Below, in pieces: positions 36,465-48,904 of a stretch of 64,000 nucleotides of DNA (the first letter of the stretch is position 1; each line of letters starts with the position of its first letter). The notes beneath the pieces were generated by a model that had not been told where the DNA came from, did not search any database, and was given only the letters and a program-made list of their open reading frames with translations. Both the position numbers and the translations under genes were made by a program. The DNA is taken from the NCBI GenBank assembly GCA_029216955.1, contig JANAVB010023996.1, forward strand, positions 14,436,706-14,500,705, in the 5' to 3' direction. Origin of the DNA: Iris pallida. Its lineage: Eukaryota > Streptophyta > Magnoliopsida > Asparagales > Iridaceae.

Positions 36465-37519
36465 TGTAGAAGCATGAAAATGCGCAGGCAGATCAAAAGC
36501 GCAAGTAGTGTTCTCGCTACACAAAGCTTCATAAAAGCGCAGATACCCGAAAGCGCAGACAGAAGATCAGAAACCACACTTCATAAAAAGATCTTTATTA
36601 AATTATGCATACAAAGATCTATTATAGATTCATCATAATTAGAAGAAAAGAGCTTTGCCTACAAGGATCTATTACAAATTCATCATGAAAAGAACTAAGA
36701 TATACAAGAGTGTTAATCTTCACAGGCGCCATACAAGGGGGTTACTCTTCACAGATGCGCAGCCCCCCAGACGCACAGTGCTATCAGAGCGAGCCACTTC
36801 CTGAAGTAGCTATTGGCACGAACGAGAACTCAGTCCACAGCACAGGTCGTGCCACCGCCATTGAGCAGGACAGAGCACAATCTGTGGCTCTTCGGATTGG
36901 CAACTAATCCAAATCTGAAAACTTGGATCTCGAAGACCTCTAAGATGTTGTTCAGGTTCGAACACCTTATGCCAAACGCTCAAGTACATCTCGAAACTCA
37001 ACAGCAGTTCTTCTATAAAGGCATAGCTTTTCTGAACGAAGGGATCCACAACCATCAGTCGACTTATACAAGGCCAATGGTCGTTCGAAACTAAGTCAGG
37101 ATCGAGCATAGCATTTGGAATGCTAAGAGAGGAAGACGACTCTCTAGAAAAATTCCTCTTTATATAGCGTGAGTGTGGTCCGACCAACATGCCACGTGGC
37201 TGTCAGTCAAAGATGTCTAAATTAATGGGATGAACCTAGAACTCAGTACAACGAAACTCATTTAGTAGGTTCATTTTACTGAGTCATAGGCCACAGACTT
37301 CTTGAATTTTCCAAATGACGGCGACAACTAAAGAAGAGGATGACCAACTCGTCCATCAACAAGAGCAGTCATTAATCGCTCTTAAAGACTTTAACAGAAA
37401 CTAGCTCCTTCGATTCAGAAGCCAGCCTCCCCACTGTGCTCTCGCTTCGACTCAGAAGCACAACTAGCTCACTTCCTTACACAACACCCTCGCTTTAACT
37501 TAGACGCACAGTGGCTCTT

Positions 37520-37755
37520 TCGTCTTCAAGACGCAGTCCACTCGTCGCCCTAAAGCACAGTGACATCGTCGCCTGAAGCACAGTCTACTTGTCGTCCTAA
37601 AAGCACAGTGACTCTGTCGTCTGAAGCACAGTCTACTCGTCACCCTAAAGCACAGTGACTCCGTCGCCTGAAGCATAGTCTACTCGTCGCCCTAAAACAC
37701 AGTGACTCCATCGCCTGAAGTACAGTCTACTCGTCGCCCAGAAGCGTAGTGACAT
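37520..37755 (+). repeat. 47-bp minisatellite in the right family-A LTR
   Basis: About five tandem units of the form GCACAGTGACTCCGTCGCCT followed by GAAGCACAGTCTACTCGTCG and CCCTAAA, with few changes. Confidence 0.75.
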
Positions 37756-37779
37756 CAAAGCTCCATCAGAAGCGCAGAT

Positions 37780-39092
37780 TGTTAGCCCAATGATTATATC
37801 ATGTGTTTTGAGTATGGCTAATCAATTAAGTTTAACATAATGACGTCACTAATATTCATGTAATCACTATCATGTTGCTACTTAACTTAGCATTGTCCTA
37901 ATGTTAGCATTGTCTTAATATTAGCATTGTCCTAAATATTCTATATCATATTGTTATGCTTGTATCATGTTGTTTTGTTTGCCTAACATGTATTTGTAGA
38001 CATGTTGTAAGCATGATCAAACATGATCAAACCAGGACATATGCAATGGGCCAAAGACGGCGTCATACAAGAAGATTTCTCTGAACCGCCTAACGACCTA
38101 TCCGGGGCCTCGCATCGGGGGTTCTTCATGTATGCTCAAATATTTGAAGAAAGGCGTCATCAAAGGGCTCTTGGTTTTCCTATTTTATCAATGTATTTTT
38201 CATATTTATTGAGTCTAGGAATACGATGTACACTGCATCGTACTGGCAAATAGGCTACCCAAGAAACATTTTCAAAATACCCTTTCATTTTGAAAACAAG
38301 CCCACTTACAAAAGCCCAAACTACTTCCTAACTGTTTGACTTTTCAAAAAGCCCAAAACCAATTTGCAAAAACCCTGACAGAACTCCAACAGAACTCGGC
38401 CAAAATTCGGCCAGAGTTCGGCCAGAGTTCGGTTAGTGTCCATTGCTTTTTGAACTTGGTCTTCCTGCAGTTACGGATCCCAACGAGATTTTCTCATAGA
38501 GTTTTGCCCGAATTCTGCCCGAATTCTGTCAGAATTCTGCCTTTGGAAAAACTATAAATAGAGAAGGATTTCGATCATTTCAACTCACTCATTCACTTTC
38601 ATATCTCTTCTCTATAAGCCTACTACTTCTTCCAAAGTATTCTGAGCTATTCATTTTCAAATCCCAAGCCAGTTACAATCCTCTAGTCGATTTGCCAGTA
38701 CGGTACGGTCTAGAAGTTTCAGAGTGGTTGTAATCGGAGGCTTGATTGAAGTTACACACTTCACAATTGAAGTTGGTCGAGTACTTCGGATCAAAGCTCG
38801 CGTTGTAGAAGTTGCAAGATCTTCGGATGAAAACTTGTGGTGATTTTCCATAGTGGATTCAACTGGAAGCTAGAGTTCTTCCGACTGGACTAGTCCTCAC
38901 AAGAGGGAAACCAGTATACATCCTTGTGTTTGTGTTTGCTCTCTACTCTCTACTTTTTATTTATATATCTGTGATATATTATCTGTGATCTTGTTACTAA
39001 CATTTTTTAAATAGTTAATTTCTGCTGCCTACTCTATTTACCCCCCTCTAGAGTATTGTGCTTTACAACTCGTTCCTACAATCGGTCCTACA
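37780..39092 (+). mobile_element. Solo LTR, copia-like, 1.3 kb
   Basis: Starts TGTTAGCCC and ends GGTCCTACA, with a perfect 5-bp duplication CAGAT (37775-37779 and 39093-39097). TATAAATAG at 38553-38561 follows a region of repeated AGAATTC/GAATTCTG-type sequence. The end of the element has the TACCCCCCTCTAGAGTATTGTG pattern seen in many plant copia LTRs. No second LTR or coding region, so it is a solo LTR. It splits the family-A LTR. Confidence 0.8.
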
Positions 39093-39743
39093 CAGATCGC
39101 ATAACGACGCAGCCCTACGAAGTAACATGGTTCCACGTGGCCAGATGGGTGTGTATATCTTTTCAGGATACCACCCTATCGGTTTGTTTAAACCGCTGCT
39201 CTTAAGATAAGGCAGAGTTTTATTCTGTTAATAAGAGCAATATCTTATCGGTTTATTTAAACCACAGATAAGGACAGAGTTTGCCCTTATGGATAAGAGC
39301 CATATCTAACTGGTTTGTTTAAACCAATGGCCCTCTAAGATAAGACAAAATCCAACTTCGGGGATAGGAACAGAATCTGCTCATGTTTATCCGATCAACA
39401 AATAAGCACACGCTACATGTCGTTTATTCAGTTATGTTGGTAACTCCCCAAAGTTCTCGATAGAAGAGAATCCTTGTGCCTGCCACGTGTCAGCTCAGCA
39501 GTACCCCTTACCGTGACCGCCTCAAGATTCTCTCATATCTCCCCGTTCAGCATATCTGCACAATCCTTATGCACAATGCATATGTGCTCCCCTATAAATA
39601 GAAAGAGTTTTTCTTCGATAAAGAGGCTTCGAAATCTTCAACTTCGGCATCCTCTTGATTGGTAACCCTAGAGTTTCAATCACCAGCACCATAAAGCCAA
39701 AGCAAGTTTAACTTGTCATTAGATCATCAACGGAGGAGCTGCT

Positions 39744-42459
39744 TGTCATGCCCCAGAACCAAAATACTGGAAAGCGGACGAAAGACACAGCCAGCTACGT
39801 ACATTGAAGTCTAACCCACCTTAATATACGGTCACAGCTGTCTAGATGAATGAGGGTTTAACTACAAGCCAACAGTCACTTATGGTCAAGAACAAGCCTA
39901 GTGTCTCAATCTCAAGCAATCAAGTAAATGTAACAAGATGGCAGATCATCAGACATATAAAGTAAGGCGTCACATACATTACATATTTAGATGATCATAA
40001 AGCCAGTCATATAAAATACGAAGACTAGCAAGAGTTTAAGTCATACATGATCAACCCTAGGATTTGTCAATCATGTTACAGCCCTTAGGCAGACAGGAAT
40101 GTAAATTTAACACGAGCTAACACTTGCTCGGCGGCTAAACGCCTCAAAAAAATAATTTACAATAGAGTAGGAGAGCAAAATAAAACTCACTCATTGCCAG
40201 GGTTGCGTCTAGTGTTCATCATCTGGCTAGAAGGCTGAAAGTCCTCGGGTGCTACTCTAAAATCTTGCCATACAAAACCAGCTGGGTCAGACCCCAGAAA
40301 GAGCAAGTGCCACAAAGGAGGCTTCACTTAAGAACTAAATCCAGTATATTAACACACAGATACATCAATGATAACGAAAGACATGAGTTAGAGAAAATAA
40401 GGTGATAAACGATGAGATAAGTGAGAGACTATTCCGGTAACCAGGTTACAACTCGTAAACCAAACAAGGACCGGGGTTGTAACCCTTCACCTGAACAGAA
40501 CTTAGTCTCTGACCGATTATCGATAAAGTAAAGTATAACAGTAACGTACTGAGATAACCATGTACTGGCCCTGTCTAGGCAAGACTATACTAGACTCCAT
40601 TCATCAATCATGGCCAAGCAATGAGTACGACTTGATACTTTAATTAACTAGGGTTATCACAAGCCTAGTTACTAACAAGATGCATCGAGATGTTCTAACA
40701 GCCACAAGCCCTGCAGTCTTAATCCAGGTTATCCAGTCGTAAGTTGAGAGAGTTGGATTAGGTGATTTGGGGGTGCAACACATAACAGTGTGCTGGAAAT
40801 GTGTCCTACTCAACGGCAGGCTACAAGTCCAATTAGAGCACCCAGATAACGGGACTGCCTGCAGCTGGGAAATCTCTTCATAGACTACTTGATCAATCTA
40901 GTCATTATCCTAGTCAGATTCAGTATGAATCCCTGACCGTGGTAACCAGGAATCCATGCCCTAGACATGATGCAAGACGAGGCAGGTAGCTTATGCAAGC
41001 ACAACCATCCACGGTGTCAAGACAAGAGTTACTTAGCAAGTCAAGATAGCCGTCGTAACCGCATATCAAGATTTATCATGTTAGGTTACTTATCAAGATT
41101 ACTTGTCAAGAGTACGCCACAACAGACCACCATCAAGAATTATCATGTCAAGTTACTTGTCGAGAGTGCACCACGATGGGTCACTATCAAGAGTTATCAC
41201 GTAAGGTCACAATGTCATGTTGTGTTCATGTAAGTGCACCACGGCGGGCCATTATTAAGAAGATGTTAGAGAGTGTACGTACCATACCAAGATTGTGGTA
41301 AAAGCTCAGAGTATATGTGCAACATAGAAAATAACCTTATAGGACTTAGTCAAGTAAAGAGTACAAACAAGTCATAATTTATACTAAGGACCATGGGGAC
41401 AAATACGGACATTTGCAAGAGATGGCACAAAGGGTCAATAGGGTGTCATGAAGAGCATGCACCCAAAATGCATGTGCTGGGAGTGGCATGCGCTCACATA
41501 TATGCACCTAGGGCTAAACACATCATATAGGGCATATATTATGGAAGGAATGCAAAAGAAGGTGCATGCGCCCATGTCCTATGCACCCACAAGCATGTGC
41601 TGAGAGTCTATGCACCCACATAAGGAAGGCAAGGAGCAATGGGAAGCTAAGTCAGGAGCCATCTATACTGGCTATGTGGGCGCATAATAAGGGCAATGCC
41701 CCCACTGCTATGGAACACCACGACTTAGCACATATCTAAGTTATGTACAAAAGCAAACAGAAGCTATGGGCGCATAATAAGCCATGCGCCCAAATTACGG
41801 AAGCCAGGGGGCTTGGGCACATATATAGGGCTATGCGCCCAAGGATAAAGTCACTGTGGGCGCATAAAATGCCATGCGCCCACACTGTTCTTCTTCTCCA
41901 ACCAGAGAAGAAGAACCATGGAACCCATGAACTTCTAAGGTCCATAAATCACTCAAATTAAATCGAATTTTGGGTTTTCAAAGGTCTATTTTGGGTGAAA
42001 TCAAATTCCCTATAACATAGAACAATCAAAACTTGAAAACAAAGAAGTTTGAGAGATCAAGACCCAAGAAAACCAAAATTTAAAAAACTTAGATCTACAA
42101 GTTTTAATCCACCAAAACCAAAAGTGTTAAGTACTAAAGAGTCTTAGAAGCTTATAAGGAAGACAATAGAACAATAAAAATTGGAGTTCCTCCATGAAGC
42201 AAGTTATACTTGCCTAAGGTGGTTGGAGAGAATTAATGGAGAAGAGAAATAAATGAAAGAGTAATGAGGAGAGAGAGAGAGTGGAGTTGGGTTATAAAGG
42301 GGGGAGAGGTTTATCATGATGAACCACTTGGCCCAAACCAAGCCAAAATAAACCAAGCCAAGCTAAACCAAGACCAAACCATGCTAGACAAGTCAAAATA
42401 CGGGTCGGGAGTCCGTACACGTATACTAAAAATATATATAATAGAAAACGGGAGTGACA
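39744..42459 (-). mobile_element. Element C 3' LTR
   Basis: On the minus strand it starts TGTCACTCCCG and ends GGTTCTGGGGCATGACA, close to the ends of D's LTR (TGTCACTTCCCG and GGTTCTGGGGCGTAACA). A minus-strand polypurine tract AAGGTGGGTAGAGT lies just inside at 42460-42475. Between 41440 and 41890 it has an array of ATGCGCCCA/TGGGCGCAT motifs. Length 2.7 kb. Confidence 0.8.
41440..41890. repeat. Palindrome-like ATGCGCCCA/TGGGCGCAT array in element C LTR
   Basis: More than ten copies of ATGCGCCCA, ATGCACCCA or the inverse TGGGCGCAT, often facing each other 10-25 bp apart, for example TGGGCGCATAATAAGCCATG then CGCCCA. It lies at the same relative place in the LTR as the GCATGCTG array of element D. 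Confidence 0.6.
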
Positions 42460-42676
42460 ACTCTACCCACCTTAAAAGAATTCTGTCTTTATAATTTAAT
42501 CAAGAGACTAGAGATGTCGGGACAAGCTACACTAATCACAGGCAATCTACGACTAACAGCTAATTGGGCAATCATTCATACAAGCAAAGAATTAAAAGCA
42601 TAAGGCATAAGGAAGACATTATACCTTATGAGTCAAATAGGTGTGGATATCGTGATCAGATATCATCCTCATGCTC

Positions 42677-43246
42677 TCACGTCGACTCACCCAAAGAGTG
42701 ATGACCCCAAGCAACACGGACTAGACTAATAGTCTTGTTCTTGAGTATCTTCTCTCTCCGGTCCAATATAGATACGAGTTTTTCCCTATACGAAAGGTTG
42801 GTACCAACAACCAATTCGGAATGATCAAGGACATGACTCAGATCCGGGATATACCATCGCAATTGAGGTACATGGAGGACATTATGTACCTCACGTAATG
42901 ACGGCGAAAGAGCGAGACGATAGGACACATCACCTACTTGCTCTAAAATGTCGAACGGTCCTATATACCTAGGACTAAGCTTTTCCCGTACACTAAAATG
43001 AATGACGCTACGGGTAGGCGAGATCCTAAGGAATACATGGTCGCCAATAGAAAATTCAAGGGGATACCGATGAGAATCGGCCCAATGACGCTGACGATCT
43101 TGTGCAACTCGAAGATGATCCCTGACTTGTCTGACCACCTCGATAGTCCGCGTAATCATTTCTGGACCAAGCATCTGCCTTTTGCCGACATCATCCCATG
43201 CTAACGGAGATCTGTACTTCCTGCCATACAAGGCCTCAAAGGGTGC
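42677..43246 (-). pseudogene. Element C integrase C-terminal part with chromodomain-like end
   Basis: Open from 43231 to 42677 on the minus strand. It holds FEALYGRKYRSPLAWDDVG, the GPFDILEQVGDVSYRLALSP module, LREVHNVLHVPQLR, and the tail ILDRREKILKNKTISLVRVAWG then GESTWE. That tail is the form of a plant chromovirus chromodomain, which guides integration to marked chromatin. It continues from 62041 across element E; joining QMAP to FEALYG with one GGTGC copy keeps frame. Confidence 0.85.
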
Positions 43247-44601
43247 TGTAGTGCCCCGTTCCTACATCATGCCCCTTCTCCATCCACAGGGTGCACGAGA
43301 AAGAAATACTGTCGCTATTGATTCGGTCGGGACCGATAGGTCGGAATCGGCCGAGTCGATCGAACGGGAACGGTTGAATTAAGATCCATTCCACGTTATG
43401 GAATGGCTTCTTCGAAACCAAGTCCCATATTCAGCGGGTTGTGCCTCGAGGATTGGCTCTACGGCTGAGTCGGGAGAGACCTCCCGTTGCTCTGGTTTTT
43501 ATGCCGCACTTGATTTGGATTTGGCTTTCATTTTCGTAAATGTACTTTTTGTGAATGTTTTTGATAGGTTTTCGTGACGCGTTTTCGAGCTCGCATTCAT
43601 ATCAAAATTCCTTGAAATACACAGTGTTCTAATCAGTTGCTTATGCGATTGCAGGTGATCGCGTAGACGATGACAGCGCAGCCAACCGGTCGCTCGCTTG
43701 AAGCAACCCAAGGCGAGTGGCTGACCTCCTTCGTCTTGTCCCTCTACTTCAAAACTCAATATGTGAAGTAAATGAATGCTTGTCATAATAGTGTAGAATC
43801 AAAGAAATCGTGGCACGATTCTTCACGAAACACTTGCTATCAAACCGCCGGTTTTGAAAACGAAAAACGTGTTTTCTTATACAAATCCACTTAGCCTATG
43901 CAAAACAATGAATAAATCGATTAACGTTTATCGCAACGATACGGCTAAGAAAGCAAAATCGACTAAGTCTAAAAGAAAACGGTCATTGGACAACTTGTCG
44001 ACAAGGTAAAGTTTCCTCGAACGGTTGTCTAGGCCAAGGGACCGATTCGGCCCGGGAGGAACGAGTGTAGCAGCGCCAACCCTTTATCGATACGAGTTAT
44101 GCGGGCACTTCCGCACAGGGCTTGCTACCCGACGCGAAAGGGGCATCGTCTAACTAATGCTATAGTCCGAAGTGGCTTGACATTGCCAGTGGCCTGAATA
44201 CCCTTTCACTGCTTAACAGGTGCACGGGACACGGGATGAATATGATAGTTGCTTAATGATATACAGTTTCATATGCTTGCCTCAAAATATGTTAACATGC
44301 AAATCGAACAGGATGGTTAGAAAGATCATTGAAATAGCTAGCTAACATGTTTACGAAACTTCTTGAATCAAATGCAGAGCTTGGATTTAATTAGCCATTC
44401 GCCAGTACATGTGTTTCGTGTTGATCCTCGCTCTTTACAGGTCCCGCGAACCAGGAAGGATGTGCCAGCTAGCTCGGCAGCGTTCGTGATTTCGACGGAA
44501 TCGGATTACCTTATGACTAGGCCTTTTGCGATCGCAAATTAGGTTCGCACGACATCACGCCTGGAGGACGATTATCGATTCGACGGAATCGGGACGTGAT
44601 A
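43247..44601 (+). mobile_element. Element E 5' LTR, with an internal deletion
   Basis: 1355 bp, against 1658 bp in the 3' LTR. The two are very similar except that the 3' copy has about 300 more bases (61624-61934), including AATAAA. At the deletion point the 5' LTR has CGACGGAATCGG (about 44493-44504), which matches the LTR's own terminus. Confidence 0.85.
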
Positions 44602-44604
44602 TAA

Positions 44605-44616
44605 TGGTATCAGAGC
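44605..44616 (+). other. Primer-binding site of element E
   Basis: TGGTATCAGAGC, complementary to the 3' end of plant initiator-Met tRNA, three bases after the LTR end. Confidence 0.85.
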
Positions 44617-44678
44617 ACGGCTTTACATCCTTGGCCTTTAGTGTCAAGTTCTAGTCTCCAACCGTTAACCTCGTGTCG

Positions 44679-45874
44679 ATGAGAAGAGTTGTTCCATACG
44701 CTGAACCCAGGACATTTTCTGAAACTAACGAGAGTTGCCTTTTCTTTTTCCCTGCAGTTACGGAAGCTCAGGCAGAAGATGAGACGAGCGCTTCTAGCGG
44801 CTCGAGTGCTTCTAGACCCGAGCATTCCGTCAACCCAATGGGAATGACACCTACTGTAGCCGAACCTTTCGGTGACCCGATGCAACGTATGCTGTAGATG
44901 CTTGAAATACAGCAATGTCAAAATGAGCTCCATCGTCAGCAAGCGGAAGCTTGTCAGACTCAATTTGAGAATCGGTTCGAGGCTCAATTCAAGCTGCAGC
45001 AGCAGCAGCTGAATACCCTCCAGCAAATTATACAGTCGGTCGTGGACAACAACTACAATTCAACGATGACACCTGCCGTGACCCAGCCTGTAGTTCGATC
45101 CAATAAAGCTGAACCAGAGGCGCCCGTGCTCTCACCTGCAGCACCGAGAAGTTCTAACTTCGATGTGTCAAAATTCACAAAAAGCTGCCGCACTTCCTTC
45201 AATGGCACAGAAGATCCCTCCATGGTGATCGACTGGTTGGAGGAGCTGGAAGACAAGTTCGAGCTGCTGGGTGTCAAGGACTCGAAGAAAGTCACATGTG
45301 CTCAACTTTTACTTCGAATGAATGCGCACGATTGGTAGGCTATGCAGAAGCGGGCTATTCGACGTGAAGACGAGACGGCGGAGATCTCATGGGTGATATT
45401 CAGAAATACGTTCGAGAACGAATATCTTTTTGCAGCCGTGCGACAGGAAAAAGAAAACGAGTTTATGCAATTAACGCAAGAAAATATGACTGTACGACGA
45501 TATGCTGCCAAATTCAACAAACTGGCCAAGTTTGCTGGAGACTATTTACCTACCACTGCAAGTCAAGCAAAACGATTTATAGTGGGCCTGCGTTCCACTA
45601 TCCGTGCTCATGTCTTGGTGCCAGAATACAAAACTGTGGGCGAGGCACTCAACCACGCCATCCACCTGGAGTCCGAGTATCCTCCTACTACTACCGACGC
45701 TGTTCACCTTAATAACAAACGCCATAGTAATGCGGAAGGCAACAACGCACATAAGCGTCAATATCGCGGCAACCAGGTGAAGGAACGAATGGTCTATAAT
45801 TTCTGCCACATGGACGGGCACCTGGATACTGAGTACCGACTTAAGCACAGAGTATGTTTCGCGTGCGACAAAAG
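44679..45874 (+). pseudogene. Element E gag, first part
   Basis: Starts at ATG 44679 (MRRVVPYAEPR) in one frame with stops at 44895-44897 and 45336-45338. After a Gln-rich helix (QQQQLNTLQQIIQSV) come the gag core stretches FNGTEDPSMVIDWLEELEDKF, WVIFRNTFENEYL and EFMQLTQENMTVRRYAAKFNKLAKF. At the end begins a CCHC zinc knuckle, CFACDK, which is split by element D and completed at 56769 as RDHLVRDC. Gag binds and packages the RNA. The stop at 45336 replaces a Trp (TAG for TGG) in the motif DWW. Confidence 0.85.
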
Positions 45875-48736
45875 TGTCACTTCCCGTTCCCGAAATACGT
45901 ATTCTAAATACATGTACTGCTGGAACGTATTTATTTAATATTTATCATGTATTATTCTATATTTAAATCCTTTTAATTTCATGTTAATTAATTTCCTGCA
46001 ATTTTATTTCTGTATTTTACTTTCTACTTTTATACTCTGCTTTAGCTTTGCTTTGGGTTCGGCTTGGATTGGTTTAATTATGTTGGTTCATTATGAACCA
46101 AAACAAACCCCCCACCTACCACCACTCCTTCATTTAAAGCCTCATCCCCTTTCTCTCTCTTCATTACTTCTTCTCATCTCTCTTCTTCTTCCTCATAACT
46201 CCTCCACCAACCTAGAAGGGCTAGGCAAGTGCCAACTTACTTCTTGATGGATTTCCATTTTTGTTGTTCTATTGTCTTCCTCTCAAGATTCTTAGATACT
46301 TTACTACTTAGCATTTTCGATTTCCTATGGCTCATTTCATGTAGATCTAAGTTTAATATATTTTCAAAAATTTTAGGTTTTGATCTAGTAACTTTGTTAT
46401 TTTTCAAGTTTTGATGGTTCCATGTTGTAGGAAATTTCATTCTACCCAATTTTGACTATTGGAAGTTCTGATTTTGACTTATTTTGAGTGATTTATGGTC
46501 TTTTTGGTTCATGGGTTTTCATGGCCATTAGAGGCTGATTGGAGAAGATGAGCAGTACATGCTGTCCTGGCGCATGCTATTTGCTGGTAAAAAGTTGTTG
46601 CCATGCTGTTTGCTGGTGCATGCTGTTTGCTGGCGCATGCTGTTTTTTGTGGTGCATGCTGTTTGCTGGCAAAACACTGTTGCCATGCTATTTGCTGACG
46701 CATGCTATTTTCTGGCGCATGCTGTCATGGCGCATGCTGTTTCTAGTACATGCTGTTTCTGGTGCATGTTGTCCTGGCGCACGCTGTTTCTGGCGCATGC
46801 TGTTTCTGGCACATGCTGTTTCTAGTGTATGCTGTTTTCTGGCGTATGCTGTTTCTGGCGCATGTTGTTTCCTGGGGCATGTTGTTTCTGGCGCATGCTG
46901 TTTCCTGGCGTATGATGTTTCTGGCACATGCTGTTTCCTAGCGTATGCTGTTCCTGACGCATGCTGTTTCTGGCACATGCTGTTTCCTGGCGCATGCTGT
47001 TTTCTGGCGCATGCTGTTTCCTGGCACATGTTGTTTCTTGGCGTATGCTGTTTTTTGGCGCATGCTGTTTCTGGCACATGCTGTTTTCCGTGGCCGCATG
47101 ACACTTCCTGGACGCATAAGATCCTGACCATATATGCCATATATGCATTCTCAGCCGCATGAATTTCTATAATTTCCCGGCCACATGAACTCTAACCCAT
47201 GATGCCTTTTGACTGATTCTTGTCCCGAATTAACATTGATTGATATTGATTATGACCTTGACTAATAATTGATCATGCGTTCCTAGTTGGAACTAAGAGG
47301 CTGGCTAGTCGTCTTATTGAATTAAATGAATGAGACACGTTCATATTAATTATGAACTATTATAATCGATTGGCCGATCCCGAATATTGGCATACAGGCA
47401 TATGTAGGCTTCAATTTATTTATTTTTCTATAAAAGTAGCATGTGTACTTTATGGTCAAGGCATGATTATTTCGTGGCTAGTTTTGATTGTTGCATTACG
47501 CTATGTAAGACCTACAACCTAACCGTACGGGTATCGTTATAGAGATGTACATATCGTACCCCGTACGAAAGTACTCATTCTGAATGACCATGATCCACGG
47601 CATGGAATTTCACTCAACATAGAGGCTATTAAGTTAAATAAAATGATGATTGCATGGAGAGAACGGATTCCCGAGTTCTTATATGGCAGCCCTCTTTGGG
47701 ACTATTAAGTGCCCGACAGGCCGGCTGGTTCCCACAGATACTGTAAACCTGCCACACGGGCAGGGAGTGGTATCTGCTTATATTATTTATTGTATATTGT
47801 ATATTAACGACGGGCGTTCCGCTAGGACTCGTCTAAATACATGATTGGAGTAATTGATTGATTGGATAAACTAGCCTTGCTTACACATAGTAAGAACTGA
47901 GGAATCCTTTATCGCATAATTCCAAGATAACTTGGAACCCACAATAGCAAGCCGTAGTAGTTGTATGGCCTTTTAAATTGATTTGGTTGTGTATTGTACC
48001 TACTCTGTTGACTAACTGAGATGATCAGAGTGTCGAGACATGACGGGCTAACTTCTGTCCTTGTTTGGTTGGGAGGTTGGTTCGAAGTGTCGTGACGTTG
48101 TATGAATCCCAGTAGCAAACAGAGATCTATTATTATATTCTCTTATTTACCGGTTTAAATTTCTCATATCGTGCTTCCTTGCGGTACTTGCTATTAGAGG
48201 TCTAACCTCTCTGGTTTTGCATGGCCAGATTTAGAGCCGGTTCCCGAGGACTCAGCTTACTTCCACCTCCAAGATGGTCAATACTAGAGGGATGATCGCA
48301 GGAGAACTCGAGTGGGTTCCTTACTTCCCCGCTCTTTTTGTTACTTACTTTATATTTTGTCGTTTGGCAACGACATGTTAGTCGGATTGTCTTGTACTTT
48401 TACATAATTTTAATTAAGTCAGACTGCAGCTGATAACAATTGTGTATACCTTGCTTCGTCATCTGGCTATGTTTTGTAAAGCCAGATATCAAGAACATTT
48501 TGACTGAGTGTTTGGGACGCCTTACTGCTTTATCTTACATGTTCTCCATTTCTGTTTCGTGTTTGAATGATTGAGACAATAGATGTGAAGTGACCATAGT
48601 ATGACTTTCATGTAGTATGTACCCCCTCGTCTTATTAGACAGCATTGATCGTATTATACGGTATTCTTCTACCCGTAATACGTAGCTGGCTGAGTCATTC
48701 CCTCGCTCTCCAGTATTCTGGTTCTGGGGTGTGACA
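45875..48736 (+). mobile_element. Element D 5' LTR
   Basis: 2862 bp, almost identical to 53938-56763. It carries CCACTCCTTCATTTAAAGCC (possible TATA region, about 46120-46140), a CT-rich leader, the GCATGCTGTTTCTGGC array at 46555-47100, and the terminus CCAGTATTCTGGTTCTGGGG. Confidence 0.9.
46555..47100 (+). repeat. GCATGCTGTTTCTGGC array in element D 5' LTR
   Basis: About 30 tandem units of 15-20 bp with the core (G)CATGCTGTTT(C)CTGGCG. All frames are open over part of it and read as Cys/His/Phe-rich repeats, which is a by-product of the repeat. The 3' LTR array is at 54608-55135 with a different unit order. Confidence 0.9.
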
Positions 48737-48745
48737 AGGTTTTAG

Positions 48746-48761
48746 TGGTGGCCCATGCAGG
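48746..48761 (+). other. Candidate primer-binding stretch of element D
   Basis: TGGTGGCCCATGCAGG, 9 bp after the 5' LTR, identical to the stretch in element B (12501-12520, minus strand). It does not match the initiator-Met site. Position and conservation suggest a primer role, unproven. Confidence 0.4.
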
Positions 48762-48904
48762 TCTGATTTCAGACTTGTGGGGTATTTTGATTTATAGAAT
48801 GTCTCAAACACACATGTTCCCCTTGATCTCATGATTCGTTGTTCTCAACTCTAGTTTGACATTCCAGTATCCTTTGACTTCATTGATCTTTCCTGTCCGG
48901 TCGT

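Larger units (their letters stand above)
36465..39743 (+). mobile_element. LTR of Tat-like element, family A (right copy), cut by two insertions
   Basis: Matches the LTR at 5142 in several blocks. About 1.96 kb is its own; the rest is the solo LTR at 37780-39092. At 39743 it is interrupted by element C, at a point matching about 7045 in the left LTR, so its last part lies beyond the window. Its TATA box TATAAATAG is at 39593-39601. The copies have clearly diverged, which suggests an old element. Confidence 0.7.

Noticed and set aside
46539..47162. Long Cys/His/Phe-rich open frames on both strands
   Set aside because: They come from the 15-20 bp GCATGCTGTTTCTGGC repeat, which is open in several frames at once; not a protein gene.
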